Source: Candidatus Kapaibacterium sp.
GTDB taxonomy: Bacteria > Bacteroidota > Ignavibacteria > Kapaibacteriales > WFXC01
Reading direction: 5' to 3'
Length of the DNA stretch: 53,086 bases
NCBI GenBank assembly: GCA_026996895.1
Contig: JALWJX010000044.1
Coordinates: 6,615 to 59,700 of the forward strand
Within the stretch, counting starts at the first letter, position 1. Every line of letters starts with the position of its first letter. The position numbers and the translations under genes are program-made. Below are positions 9,433-17,846 of the stretch, in pieces. The notes below the pieces were generated by a model. It was given only the letters and a program-made list of their open reading frames with translations. It had not been told where the DNA came from and ran no database searches.

Positions 9433-9696
9433 TCAATCTTCGTGTACGTCGTATTCGCGGTCCAGCTTATTCATCAGCGAGACATACACAAAGATCAAAA
9501 TAATAAACACAATGATCGATCCTTGCTGTGCAAACCAAAAACCCAGCTTAAAACCAGCGATTTTAATGTTGTCAAGTTGATTCACAAAGAAGATGCTCAA
9601 TACATATCCAACAAAAAACCACACCGCTAATAGTGACAACACATATCGAATATTTTTCTTCCAGTACTCTTCCAAACGACTGTTATTGTTGCTCAT
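9433..9696 (-). CDS. Symporter small subunit (DUF4212 family)
   Basis: An 87-residue membrane protein with two hydrophobic helices (about 18-40 and 50-75), a polar N-terminus containing the family motif YWKKNIRYV (11-19), and an acidic C-terminal tail. DUF4212 proteins are the small partners of the SSS-type symporter coded next to them, which matches the gene downstream. A GGGAG Shine-Dalgarno precedes the ATG at 9696. Its biochemical role is not established in the family. Confidence 0.9.
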   Translation of the reverse strand: MSNNNSRLEEYWKKNIRYVLSLLAVWFFVGYVLSIFFVNQLDNIKIAGFKLGFWFAQQGSIIVFIILIFVYVSLMNKLDREYDVHED

Positions 9697-9710
9697 CCGA
9701 GAACTCCCGA

Positions 9711-9720
9711 TTTATGAAAC
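9711..9720 (-). promoter_or_regulatory. GTTTCATAAA leader element before the DUF4212 gene
   Basis: Reads GTTTCATAAA on the minus strand and ends 15 nt before the ATG, just upstream of CGGGAG. Confidence 0.5.
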
Positions 9721-9739
9721 ATGACTTTTACTGACTTTC

Positions 9740-9780
9740 CAAAATGAAGGGAAGGGGAGCCCTCTGGAGGCTCTCCCTTC
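9740..9780 (-). terminator. Probable terminator after the outer-membrane protein gene
   Basis: GAAGGGGAGCC (9751-9761) pairs with GGCTCTCCCTTC (9769-9780), with one bulged base. On the minus strand it is followed by a T-rich but interrupted run (9740-9747). It may end the barrel gene only partly, leaving read-through into the symporter genes. Confidence 0.6.
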
Positions 9781-9820
9781 TGCGTTGCTTTGTTTGACAA
9801 ATGCAAGTCATTGACTGTTC

Positions 9821-11005
9821 TCAGAAAAAGAGGTATCCGGCAAACAATAGGCGGATATTCGAGACAGGATCTTTGGTCTGATCCGGTTTGCCCTTGGTGT
9901 CCCAGGTTTCGGCGTAAGTTGCTTGCGTATACTCAAGTTCCACAGCTAACCACGTCTTTCCTGACTTAAATACAACTCGCGGGGAAACTCGCATCACGCT
10001 GGCAATATTTGCCCCTCGAGCATAGACCTTACTGCCAATATCATCAGCAGCACCCAGATTCTGGGTGTAACCAGCGAAGAGCCCAAATTCTGTATTGCCA
10101 CCGTAAATCAGCTCGAACCACGCAGAAAGCGTTTGATACGGTGTGTAGGCAGTCGAATCATCCTTTTTCGTCGCATAGCCTCCCAGCATCAACCCATCGT
10201 ATACATTCTGCCCATACAGTCCCCACAATTTCACAGTCACTGGCTTCAGATTCAGGCGTACATATCCCAACCCGGACACACCACTCACCATATTATCCGA
10301 TTCCAGCGTAGGTCGGAGTGATTTGTACCCTCCTCCCAATCCTATCAGATGATCCCCAACGTGAAGCTGCACCTGTCCCTGAAGGTCGGGGATCACGGCA
10401 TTGCGAAGATAAATGGAGCTGGCTCCCTGAGGACCAGGGCTGGCAAAGTCCCGTTGCGCACACGCGGCTAAGATCACATTGGCAGGTCCCATCTTCGTTG
10501 TCAGCCGAATCTGTGGATTCCGGGAGAAAAACTGGATTGGTACACCAGTATTAAACGATATGACTCCAGGAAATGCCTGCGTCACAAAGAAAGGATGCCA
10601 ATACTGCCCCAAGATCAAATTGGTCTTTCCCCAGTCCAGCTTCAAGAACGCATGCCGAAGACGAAAGCCATTGATGTCAGCATTGGTATGCCCAAAAAAG
10701 GCTCCTTCAATCACTCCACTGACCTTTGCCCCAAACGCATCGGGTGCAGAAATGACCCCGGTCAAGCGAGTTTGAATTGCCAAAATGTTGAAACTTGGAT
10801 TGGCGTTCAAATCTTTCCCATCAGCATCCAGCACCTCTGGCTTTGGATATAGCAAGAAATGCCCTTCACGCGCAGCTACAACCTGGCGAGAGTCGAAAAA
10901 GTAATCTGCCTTGACAAAGCCCTTAAACTTAATGCCCCATTCCTGAGCATAGCTCAAGGAAAGCAGGAAAAATGCACTGAAGAAAAACAGAAGCCCTCTT
11001 CTCAT
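9821..11005 (-). CDS. Predicted outer-membrane beta-barrel protein
   Basis: A 394-residue exported protein with a clear signal peptide (MRRGLLFFFSAFFLLSLSYAQ region, cut after AQ). The rest is rich in alternating hydrophobic strands and ends LLFAGYLFF, an aromatic C-terminal strand typical of outer-membrane barrels. Early strands (FVKADYFFDSRQ, LRHAFLKLDWGKTNLILGQYWHP) recall porin-like DcaP or phosphate-porin proteins, but no exact family is claimed. The ATG at 11005 is chosen because GGGGAG lies 7-8 nt upstream and it starts the signal peptide; upstream starts at 11020 and 11086 lack this. It may supply substrate to the symporter genes downstream. Confidence 0.8.
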   Translation of the reverse strand: MRRGLLFFFSAFFLLSLSYAQEWGIKFKGFVKADYFFDSRQVVAAREGHFLLYPKPEVLDADGKDLNANPSFNILAIQTRLTGVISAPDAFGAKVSGVIEGAFFGHTNADINGFRLRHAFLKLDWGKTNLILGQYWHPFFVTQAFPGVISFNTGVPIQFFSRNPQIRLTTKMGPANVILAACAQRDFASPGPQGASSIYLRNAVIPDLQGQVQLHVGDHLIGLGGGYKSLRPTLESDNMVSGVSGLGYVRLNLKPVTVKLWGLYGQNVYDGLMLGGYATKKDDSTAYTPYQTLSAWFELIYGGNTEFGLFAGYTQNLGAADDIGSKVYARGANIASVMRVSPRVVFKSGKTWLAVELEYTQATYAETWDTKGKPDQTKDPVSNIRLLFAGYLFF

Positions 11006-11020
11006 TCGGGTACTCCCCAT

Positions 11021-11030
11021 TTTGTGAAAC
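11021..11030 (-). promoter_or_regulatory. GTTTCACAAA leader element before the barrel gene
   Basis: Reads GTTTCACAAA on the minus strand, 16 nt before the ATG at 11005. Its constant spacing supports that start over the upstream ones. Confidence 0.5.
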
Positions 11031-11106
11031 AAATACCGGCATACTTCACCCCACACCCAGATCAAAATCACTGCAATTCTACACAAAAATTTTCAACAGT
11101 GCAATA

Positions 11107-11137
11107 TTGCATAAAATTAAAATTTGTGCTATATTTG
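11107..11137 (+). promoter_or_regulatory. Predicted promoter of the TRAP operon (TTG-N20-TATATTTG)
   Basis: TTG (11107-11109), a 20-bp spacer and TATATTTG (11130-11137) match the Bacteroidota promoter exactly. The dctQ start lies 33 nt past the -7 box. Confidence 0.75.
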
Positions 11138-11169
11138 TAATTCTTTTTTGAATCGACGGAGGAAAGAGA

Positions 11170-11667
11170 GTGATTCTGCACGCACTTCTACAGAAAATAA
11201 AAATTTTTACAACCACTACTTCCGCCCTCTTTGTTCTGATCAATGTACTGATTGTTGCCCTGAACGTATTGCTCCGCTATGTTTTCGATATTGGAATTGT
11301 TGCCTTGCAAGAACTGGAATGGTGGAGTTATTCCTTGATTTTCCTGTTAGGGGCTACTGCAACATTCCTTGAAGATCGGCACGTTCGAATTGATATCCTC
11401 ATCCAGCGTCTTTCGCCTTCGATCAGAGAAAAAATAACCCTGTATGGAACACTAATTTTTCTTCTCCCTTTCTGCCTTGCGCTCCTGCCTCCTGCCTTTC
11501 GCTTTGCCTGGAATTCTTTCCTCATCAGCGAACAATCCAGCGATCCCGGAGGAATGCCTGCTGTGTACCTGATTAAAGCAGCAATACCGCTCAGTTTTGT
11601 GCTTCTGATCATTGCAGGCATTGGCACGTTCGTGCAAACAAGGATACGCCCTCAGAAAAAGCAATGA
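11170..11667 (+). CDS. dctQ: TRAP transporter small membrane subunit (DctQ type)
   Basis: A 165-residue protein with four hydrophobic helices, the layout of DctQ. Motifs typical of the family are seen: LNVLLRYVF (32-40), ELEWWSYSLIFLLGATATFLEDRHVRIDIL (45-75) and the second-half PLSFVLLIIAGI. DctQ pairs with DctM in the inner membrane to import organic acids using sodium and a periplasmic binding protein. The start is GTG at 11170 with GGAGG 8 nt upstream. It overlaps dctM by 4 nt. No DctP binding protein is in the window. Confidence 0.93.
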   Translation: MILHALLQKIKIFTTTTSALFVLINVLIVALNVLLRYVFDIGIVALQELEWWSYSLIFLLGATATFLEDRHVRIDILIQRLSPSIREKITLYGTLIFLLPFCLALLPPAFRFAWNSFLISEQSSDPGGMPAVYLIKAAIPLSFVLLIIAGIGTFVQTRIRPQKKQ

Positions 11668-12953
11668 TCGGGTTACTCCTGTTTGCCTTAGCATTGATCC
11701 TGTTGCTTACTGGATACCCTGTTGCCTTCGTTTTAGGCAGCAGTGCGCTGATTATGGCTCTTCTCACGGACAATCTCCACCTGTTTGGAATGATGCCCTA
11801 TCGCATTTATGCGATTATGACCAACATCACTTTAATGGCAGTGCCATTGTTCATTTACATGGGCGTGGTCTTAGAAAAATCTGGGCTGGCAGAACAGATG
11901 TTGGTCTCAATGGGGAAATTGTTTGGAAAACTTCGTGGCGGACTGGCAATTGCCACGATTCTGGTGGGAACTTTAATGGCGGCTGCTACCGGTGTTGTCG
12001 GAGCTTCCGTTGTCGCTATGGCAATTATCTCCTTGCCGGTAATGCTCAAACGTCGCTATAATCCAGCGCTGGCTGCCGGAACAATCTGTGCAGCAGGCAC
12101 ACTTGGACAAATTATACCACCATCCATTGTCCTCATCATTCTGGGCGAAGTTCTGCAAATATCTGTTGGTGATCTCTTTCAGGCGGCTCTTTTGCCTGGT
12201 CTCTTATTGTCCGGCAGCTACATTGCCTACATTGTTTTCCGCGTGCTCTTTTCCCCACAACAAGCGCCAGCACTGCCGGAAACCGAAGGATTTTCCCTCC
12301 GCTTATTTCTGCATACCGCCGGGACTCTCCTTCCAACTCTCCTTTTAATCGTTCTGGTACTGGGATCGATCTTTGCCGGCATTGCGACTCCTACTGAATC
12401 AGCAGCCGTGGGTGCAGTTGGAAGTGTCTTGCTCAGCTTTGTTTATCGTCGCGGCTCGTGGCACCTCATCTGGACAGCCGCTAAGGAAACCGCTCACATT
12501 ACCTCGATGGTTTTCTTGGTACTCATCGGTACGACCGCTTTTTCAATGATGTTCTCCTATACCGGCGGCGAAGCGCTCGTTAAAAATTTCTTCTTAAACG
12601 CTCCTGGTGGAATTTGGGGCTTCTTGTTTCTGTCAATGTTGCTCATTTTTTTACTCGGCTTCTTTCTGGACTTTGTGGAAATCTCAACAATCGTTGTACC
12701 AATTCTCTTTGCCGTGGCTCAGCAATATGGTCTCGATCCCTTGTGGTTTGGTATTCTTATCGCTTTGAATCTGCAAAGCTCCTTCCTCACGCCTCCCTTC
12801 GGCTTCAGTCTTTTCTATCTCAAAGGGGTTGCAAAAGATCTGCCCACATCTACTATTTACCGTGGAGTCATGCCTTTTATCATCTTACAACTGGCGGTAC
12901 TGGCCACCTTTCTGCTCCTTCCACAATGGTTCGGTTTTGCCCCGCCTGGATAA
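11664..12953 (+). CDS. dctM: TRAP transporter large membrane subunit (DctM type)
   Basis: A 429-residue inner-membrane protein with 12 or so helices. Family landmarks are GYPVAFVLGSSAL (17-29), GKLRGGLAIATILVGTLMAAATGVVGASVVAM (88-120), GTLGQIIPPSIVLIILGE and the C-terminal LNLQSSFLTPPFGFSLFYLKGV. DctM forms the translocation path. The ATG overlaps the dctQ stop (ATGA). The substrate is not predictable without DctP. Confidence 0.95.
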   Translation: MIGLLLFALALILLLTGYPVAFVLGSSALIMALLTDNLHLFGMMPYRIYAIMTNITLMAVPLFIYMGVVLEKSGLAEQMLVSMGKLFGKLRGGLAIATILVGTLMAAATGVVGASVVAMAIISLPVMLKRRYNPALAAGTICAAGTLGQIIPPSIVLIILGEVLQISVGDLFQAALLPGLLLSGSYIAYIVFRVLFSPQQAPALPETEGFSLRLFLHTAGTLLPTLLLIVLVLGSIFAGIATPTESAAVGAVGSVLLSFVYRRGSWHLIWTAAKETAHITSMVFLVLIGTTAFSMMFSYTGGEALVKNFFLNAPGGIWGFLFLSMLLIFLLGFFLDFVEISTIVVPILFAVAQQYGLDPLWFGILIALNLQSSFLTPPFGFSLFYLKGVAKDLPTSTIYRGVMPFIILQLAVLATFLLLPQWFGFAPPG

Positions 12954-13056
12954 ACCATCCGCTATAAACGATCTGCTGCACACTTGCGCGCTGGAAAATG
13001 AAATGGAATGACACTCGTTGCTTGTAAATCCTGTCTGTGAGTCAAGAGAAACAATA

Positions 13057-13617
13057 ATGACAACGCAACGCGTTCTGCCTGGCTACTGGATTCTGGTCGG
13101 AATTTTTTTATGGCTACCGATCGCACATGCGCAACATTTTACCGAAAACCAGTTGCTCCAACATCCGGCAATGCATACTGTTGCACTCTTTACAACCTCC
13201 GGACAAACCCTGCGATACCAGGCTGTTCGATTGCAGCAGTTGCTCCCTTCTCCGACCCCACACAGTTTGGTCCTTTATCTCCACACGAAGGACACGATCC
13301 AGTTTCCCTGGCAATCCCTGCAACACAGCCAACTGTTACTGCTATGCATCCGACCTCTGGACCGTGCAGCCCGGCACGATACCCTGAAACTACGATTTAA
13401 TCATCAGGACACCCTCTCTCTGGGTCTATTCATCGTCGAATTTAATCGCGCAGTGGTCGAAGATATTTATCTGCCAGCTGATCAATTTCCCTCGTGCTTA
13501 ACGCTTATGCCCGGTATGTGGCTACTTCGAGTAACTGCTGGTGGCAAAATCCGCTGCTACGCTCGTATACAAAGCTTTGAATTTCGGGAAGTCCAACAAA
13601 CGTCAGAAGAACAATGA
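13057..13617 (+). CDS. Secreted protein of unknown function
   Basis: A 186-residue protein, no family recognised. It has a signal peptide (hydrophobic residues about 10-24 ending in AHAQ) and otherwise looks like a small beta-rich periplasmic or secreted domain with one or two cysteine-containing stretches (SCLTLMPG, RCYARI). The ATG at 13057 is chosen because it starts the signal peptide; an upstream start at 13018 would bury it. It follows dctM by 103 nt and overlaps the next gene by 4 nt, so it probably belongs to the TRAP operon. Small proteins with this pattern could be membrane-anchored partners, but this is a guess. Confidence 0.7.
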   Translation: MTTQRVLPGYWILVGIFLWLPIAHAQHFTENQLLQHPAMHTVALFTTSGQTLRYQAVRLQQLLPSPTPHSLVLYLHTKDTIQFPWQSLQHSQLLLLCIRPLDRAARHDTLKLRFNHQDTLSLGLFIVEFNRAVVEDIYLPADQFPSCLTLMPGMWLLRVTAGGKIRCYARIQSFEFREVQQTSEEQ

Positions 13618-13949
13618 AGAAAATTCCACTTTCCAAAATCGCCCATGCTCGAAGCGGTGATAAAGGAAATGCCGCAAACTGCGGCGTTATTGCCTACCGC
13701 AAGGAGTGGTATCCTATCTTGGCGGAATACCTAACAGCGGAACGTGTTAAAAAGCACTTTGAAGGAATCTGCCTGGGACCGGTGGAGCGATACGAACTGC
13801 CGAACTTGTGGGCTTTAAATTTCATTCTGCACGATACACTGGGCGGCGGGGGCACGGTTTCCCTCAAATTAGATGCGCAGGGCAAAACCATTGCCTCCGC
13901 AATGCTGCTGATGAAAATCGAGGTTCCCGATGATTTCCCAGTTGATTAG
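13614..13949 (+). CDS. Free-standing AtuA-like ferredoxin-fold domain protein
   Basis: A 111-residue protein matching the C-terminal domain of AtuA/DUF1446 proteins of terpenoid (acyclic terpene) and related acyl-CoA catabolism. The signature is LSKIAHARSGDKGNAANCGVIA (6-27), followed by GPVERYELPNLWALNFILHDTLGGGG (55-80). In most genomes this domain is fused to, or encoded beside, the larger AtuA part; here no such gene is seen. It overlaps the secreted-protein gene by 4 nt and ends 5 nt from the convergent pdxH. The function of the lone domain is not known to me. Confidence 0.82.
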   Translation: MKKIPLSKIAHARSGDKGNAANCGVIAYRKEWYPILAEYLTAERVKKHFEGICLGPVERYELPNLWALNFILHDTLGGGGTVSLKLDAQGKTIASAMLLMKIEVPDDFPVD

Positions 13950-13954
13950 TCCCC

Positions 13955-14641
13955 TTACGGCGCCAGGCGTTCGATGATCCACCGTCCATTTTCTTTACGG
14001 TACCGGATCCGATCGTGCAGGCGTGCCTGTCGTCCCTGCCAGAATTCAAACTGGGTTGGAATGATCCGGAAGCCGCCCCAGTGGGGCGGAACGGGTACAT
14101 TACCATTGGCATAACGAGCGGCAAGTTTTGCAAAAGCTTTTTCAATTTCAAAGCGACTGGCGATCGGTTGGCTCTGTGGTGAAACCCACGCTCCAATGCG
14201 GCTTGCAAAAGGACGGGTCTGGAAATACGCCTCCACGATCTCCCGTTCCAGCTCTTCCGCTACCCCTTCAATCCGAACCTGTCGCTCCAGTTCGGGCCAA
14301 AAAAAGACGACAGCCGTATGAGGATTCTGCCGCAACTGCTGCGCTTTTGGACTGTTCAGATTCGTGTAAAACCGCAAACCGTGATCAACGCCTTTAAGCA
14401 ACACCATCCGGACAGCAGGCGTTCCATCCCGTTTGACCGTTGCCAGTGCCATCGCATTGGGCTCCCATACCTGTGCCTGTATCGCTTCATCCAGCCAGCG
14501 CAAAAACTGCTTCAGTGGATCTGGATCAACCTCCTTTTCGCTCAATCTGGCTTTTTTGTACTCCCGTCGCATCCGCTCTAATCGCTGTGCCATCGCTGCC
14601 GGATCAACCCGATCTTTCTTGCGACGCCAAAATTTCCACAT
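13955..14641 (-). CDS. pdxH: Pyridoxamine 5'-phosphate oxidase
   Basis: This FMN enzyme oxidises pyridoxamine or pyridoxine 5'-phosphate to PLP. The 228-residue protein carries the family pattern: NAMALATVKRDGTPAVRMVLLKGVD (62-86), FYTNLNSPKAQQLRQNP (91-107), AVVFFWPELERQVRIEG, WVSPQSQPI, and the C-terminal FEFWQGRQARLHDRIRY. The N-terminus (MWKFWRRKK) is unusually basic and longer than in E. coli. It follows serA by 17 nt, so PLP supply and serine synthesis may be co-expressed. Confidence 0.95.
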   Translation of the reverse strand: MWKFWRRKKDRVDPAAMAQRLERMRREYKKARLSEKEVDPDPLKQFLRWLDEAIQAQVWEPNAMALATVKRDGTPAVRMVLLKGVDHGLRFYTNLNSPKAQQLRQNPHTAVVFFWPELERQVRIEGVAEELEREIVEAYFQTRPFASRIGAWVSPQSQPIASRFEIEKAFAKLAARYANGNVPVPPHWGGFRIIPTQFEFWQGRQARLHDRIRYRKENGRWIIERLAP

Positions 14642-14658
14642 CTGCTGCTCCTTACCGC

Positions 14659-15855
14659 TCAGTATAACACGCGAACACGAATTGTCGCCTTCACTCGATG
14701 GAGTTCTTCCAGCAATGATGGTTGATAATCCCGATCCACATCCGTGATCACATAGCCAATATCTTCGTTGGTGCGCAGGTACTGTGACAAAATGTTCACG
14801 TTATTGCGTGCGAACACAGTGTTCAATTCGGACAAAACGCCCGGAATATTCCGGTGGATATGGATCAGGCGATGGGCATTCTGAACTGGAGGAAGCTGTA
14901 CATTAGGAAAGTTCACGCTGAGCGTTGTTGTCCCGGTTCGGTAATAATCCAACAACTTCTGCGCCACAAACCGTCCGATGTTTTCCTGCGCTTCTTCTGT
15001 ACTCCCACCGATGTGTGGTGTTAAGATCACGTTTGGTAATCCCTGGAGTGGAGTCTGAAAAGTATCACTGGAATTGCGGGGCTCTTGCGGAAATACGTCA
15101 ATTCCTGCCCCCGCCAGCTTCCCCGACACCAGTGCATCATAGAGTGCTTCCAGGTCTACCACATAACCCCGACTCAAGTTCAAAAAGATTGCTCCATCTT
15201 TCATCTTTGCAAATTCCTCACGTCCAATTAGATTACGATTCTCAGACCGCCCATCAACGTGAACTGTCACTACATCAGCGAGGGCGAGAAGTTCATCCAG
15301 CGATGCAACCGGCTTTGCATTACCCAAGCTCAGTTTATCAGCAATATCGTAGTAATACACTTCCATCCCTAAATCTTCTGCCAGATGTCCTACCTGTGAG
15401 CCAATATTGCCATAACCAATGATTCCCAGCTTCTTGCCCCGGGTTTCGTGGCTACTACGGCTACTTTTTTCCCAGCGCCCCTGATGCATCTTCAAAATTT
15501 TGTCAATAACATTGCGAAGCAACAATACAATTTCTGCAACTGTCAACTCAGCAACACTCCGTGCACTACTATACGGAGCATTAAACACGGGAATGCCCCG
15601 CAGCATTGCTTCTTTCAGGGCAATGTTATTGGTGCCAATGGAAAATGCACCGATTGCCAGCAGCAATGGTGCCTGTTCCAGCACAGCGTCCGATAGCTGC
15701 GTTCGAGATCGGACGCCGACAAACACAGCGTCGTGGATTTCCTCTGCTAATTCCTCTGGCTCTAACGCTGACGGGAATCGCTTGACCGTAAATCCTTCCT
15801 GTTGTAGGATTTCAGCAGCCGCTGCGTGAATGTTTTCCAGCAACAAAACTTTCAT
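14659..15855 (-). CDS. serA: D-3-phosphoglycerate dehydrogenase
   Basis: First committed step of serine synthesis: 3-phosphoglycerate to 3-phosphohydroxypyruvate with NAD. The 398-residue protein has the NAD motif GIIGYGNIGSQVG (about 144-156), the catalytic Arg/Glu/His set (DGRSENRNL, and LTPHIGGSTEEAQ with the His) and a C-terminal ACT domain (HRNIPGVLSELNTVFARNNVNI) for serine feedback control. The form resembles the E. coli type (about 410). It overlaps serB by 4 nt. No serC is in the window. Confidence 0.95.
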   Translation of the reverse strand: MKVLLLENIHAAAAEILQQEGFTVKRFPSALEPEELAEEIHDAVFVGVRSRTQLSDAVLEQAPLLLAIGAFSIGTNNIALKEAMLRGIPVFNAPYSSARSVAELTVAEIVLLLRNVIDKILKMHQGRWEKSSRSSHETRGKKLGIIGYGNIGSQVGHLAEDLGMEVYYYDIADKLSLGNAKPVASLDELLALADVVTVHVDGRSENRNLIGREEFAKMKDGAIFLNLSRGYVVDLEALYDALVSGKLAGAGIDVFPQEPRNSSDTFQTPLQGLPNVILTPHIGGSTEEAQENIGRFVAQKLLDYYRTGTTTLSVNFPNVQLPPVQNAHRLIHIHRNIPGVLSELNTVFARNNVNILSQYLRTNEDIGYVITDVDRDYQPSLLEELHRVKATIRVRVLY

Positions 15856-16535
15856 TGACTTTCTTCAGCACATTGTTGCACAACTTCCATCAGGTGATCA
15901 AACGACTCAACAACCCAATCCGCAACGGCAACGACAGAGGGACGACGAACATTTTCAACAAACGCCGCAAAGCATTGGGCAATCTGTGCTTTCCGCAGCT
16001 CATAATCATTATACCCATCTCCAACAACCAAAATTGGGGTATGTAAACTGAGCCGCTGTGCCAGCCGCACTTTCCCTTCATCAGCAGCAAGAGGGACAGA
16101 CGGATCCACTCCGATAATTTTGCCCCGCGCATTGGCGACAAATCGATTCGCAAAAATACGATCGGGCGCAAAACCCAGAGGATGGAGCACCGGAACGATA
16201 AACTCAACGAACCCCCCAGAAAACACATAAACCTCCCAGTCGGACTCCAGCAACTGGGGAAGATTACGGAGGAGCGATGGCGTATAAAGCCGTCGCAATT
16301 GATCGATCAACACTGGCAAGTGATGGGCATACGCCTGGAGCAACTGGATGCGCTTCTCCAGTGCTTCGGCAAAAGAAATCTTGCCCTCCATTGCCGCCTC
16401 AGTCAATGCTTTAATCTGCTGATACCGTTCCTGCCGGTTGGGCACTGTTGCCAGAGAAATTTGCGCCAGCAACTCCAGAGACTCTACCTGCACCAACGTG
16501 CTGTCAAAATCCAAAATCAGCGTACGGAAATGCAT
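15852..16535 (-). CDS. serB: Phosphoserine phosphatase (HAD family)
   Basis: Removes phosphate from phosphoserine in the last step of serine synthesis. The 227-residue protein has HAD motif I DFDSTL (9-14; nucleophile D9, acid D11), a four-helix cap, motif II VFSGGF (about 109), motif III lysine near 155 and motif IV GDGYNDYEL (about 172-180). It starts 24 nt after purA and overlaps serA by 4 nt, supporting a serB-serA-pdxH operon. Other HAD phosphatase roles are possible, but the neighbour makes serine the best call. Confidence 0.88.
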   Translation of the reverse strand: MHFRTLILDFDSTLVQVESLELLAQISLATVPNRQERYQQIKALTEAAMEGKISFAEALEKRIQLLQAYAHHLPVLIDQLRRLYTPSLLRNLPQLLESDWEVYVFSGGFVEFIVPVLHPLGFAPDRIFANRFVANARGKIIGVDPSVPLAADEGKVRLAQRLSLHTPILVVGDGYNDYELRKAQIAQCFAAFVENVRRPSVVAVADWVVESFDHLMEVVQQCAEESQ

Positions 16536-16559
16536 AGATCCGAGCGATCCATTCCCACT

Positions 16560-17834
16560 CTATGGCATCCGAAACACAATATCCTGTCGGTTCGGACTGG
16601 TAGAAATCATCCGAACCGGCACCTGCAAGAATTCCTCGATAAAGCCCACATACCGTTGCGCCTGCACCGGTAGTTGATCAAACCGCCGAACGCCCTCGAG
16701 GGAAGTTTTCCATCCCGGTAAAGTGGTGTACTCCGGTACCACTCGCTCCAGCGTCGGTGGATCAACAGGGAAACTCTTTAAAATCTCTCCATCGACCTGA
16801 TAAGCCGTTGCTACAGGGATTTCTGAAAAAGTGCTCAGAACATCCAACTTCGTCAATGCGATGCTCGTAAACCCATTCACCATTGCTGAATATCGCAGGG
16901 CAACCAGATCCAGCCAGCCACAGCGGCGCGGTCGCCCTGTGGTTGCTCCAAACTCCTGCCCCTGCCTCCGCAACTGATCTCCAACTGCTCCTGTCTGCTC
17001 AGTTGGGAAGGGACCATTGCCAACCCGGGTTGTGTACGCTTTGACAATGCCGATAATCTCGGTAATGACCGTTGGGGGAATCCCGACCCCCGTACACGCT
17101 CCGCCGCTGGTAGGATTGGAGCTGGTCACGTACGGATAAGTTCCGTGATCCACATCTAACAACGCACCTTGAGCGCCTTCCAGTAGAATATTTTTCCCAT
17201 CTGCTATTGCCTGATGCAATAACCCGGTAACGTCCCGGACATACGGATCGATCTTTTTATCAAACGCCAGGTACTCCTGCACCATCGCTTCAACATCAAA
17301 ATTGGGCGTAATGCCATAGTATTGCTGTAGCAATGCTGTTTTTTCAGCAATATTTTTTCGCAACTTTTGTTCCAGATGATGAGGATCCAGAAGATCCACG
17401 ATGCGAATGCCTGTGCGATTAATTTTATCTGCATAGGCAGGTCCAATCCCACGGCCAGTTGTACCAATACTCTGCCGCCGCTCATTCGCCGCATCCAGTG
17501 CTTTATGGTAGGGCATAATAACGTGGGCTTTGTGGCTGATATAAAGGCGGCCTTCAATTGGTATCCCGTGTTCCTGCAGCATTGCAATTTCTTCCAGCAG
17601 CGCAACGGGATCCACCACCACCCCATTGCCAATGATGCAAATAGGTTTAGCGTGCAAAATACCTGCTGGAATTAAATGCAAAATATACTGCTGGTTTCCC
17701 ACAACGATAGTATGTCCTGCATTAGCGCCCCCCTGATAGCGAGCAACAATATCAGCATCTTCACTGAGCACATCCACAATTTTGCCCTTGCCTTCATCTC
17801 CCCATTGGGCACCGACAACAACGGTGACAGCCAT
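16560..17834 (-). CDS. purA: Adenylosuccinate synthetase
   Basis: Joins IMP and aspartate using GTP, the first step from IMP to AMP. The 424-residue length is normal. Motifs: GAQWGDEGKGKIVD (8-21, with the catalytic Asp and the P-loop-like GDEGKGK), NAGHTIV (38-44), the GTTGRGIGPAYADK block (123-136), LEGAQGALLDVDHGTYPYVTSSN and the C-terminal TSPNRQDIV. It lies 12 nt after the STAS gene, so it may be read with the sec genes. Confidence 0.97.
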   Translation of the reverse strand: MAVTVVVGAQWGDEGKGKIVDVLSEDADIVARYQGGANAGHTIVVGNQQYILHLIPAGILHAKPICIIGNGVVVDPVALLEEIAMLQEHGIPIEGRLYISHKAHVIMPYHKALDAANERRQSIGTTGRGIGPAYADKINRTGIRIVDLLDPHHLEQKLRKNIAEKTALLQQYYGITPNFDVEAMVQEYLAFDKKIDPYVRDVTGLLHQAIADGKNILLEGAQGALLDVDHGTYPYVTSSNPTSGGACTGVGIPPTVITEIIGIVKAYTTRVGNGPFPTEQTGAVGDQLRRQGQEFGATTGRPRRCGWLDLVALRYSAMVNGFTSIALTKLDVLSTFSEIPVATAYQVDGEILKSFPVDPPTLERVVPEYTTLPGWKTSLEGVRRFDQLPVQAQRYVGFIEEFLQVPVRMISTSPNRQDIVFRMP

Positions 17835-17846
17835 TCGGATGTCTGT

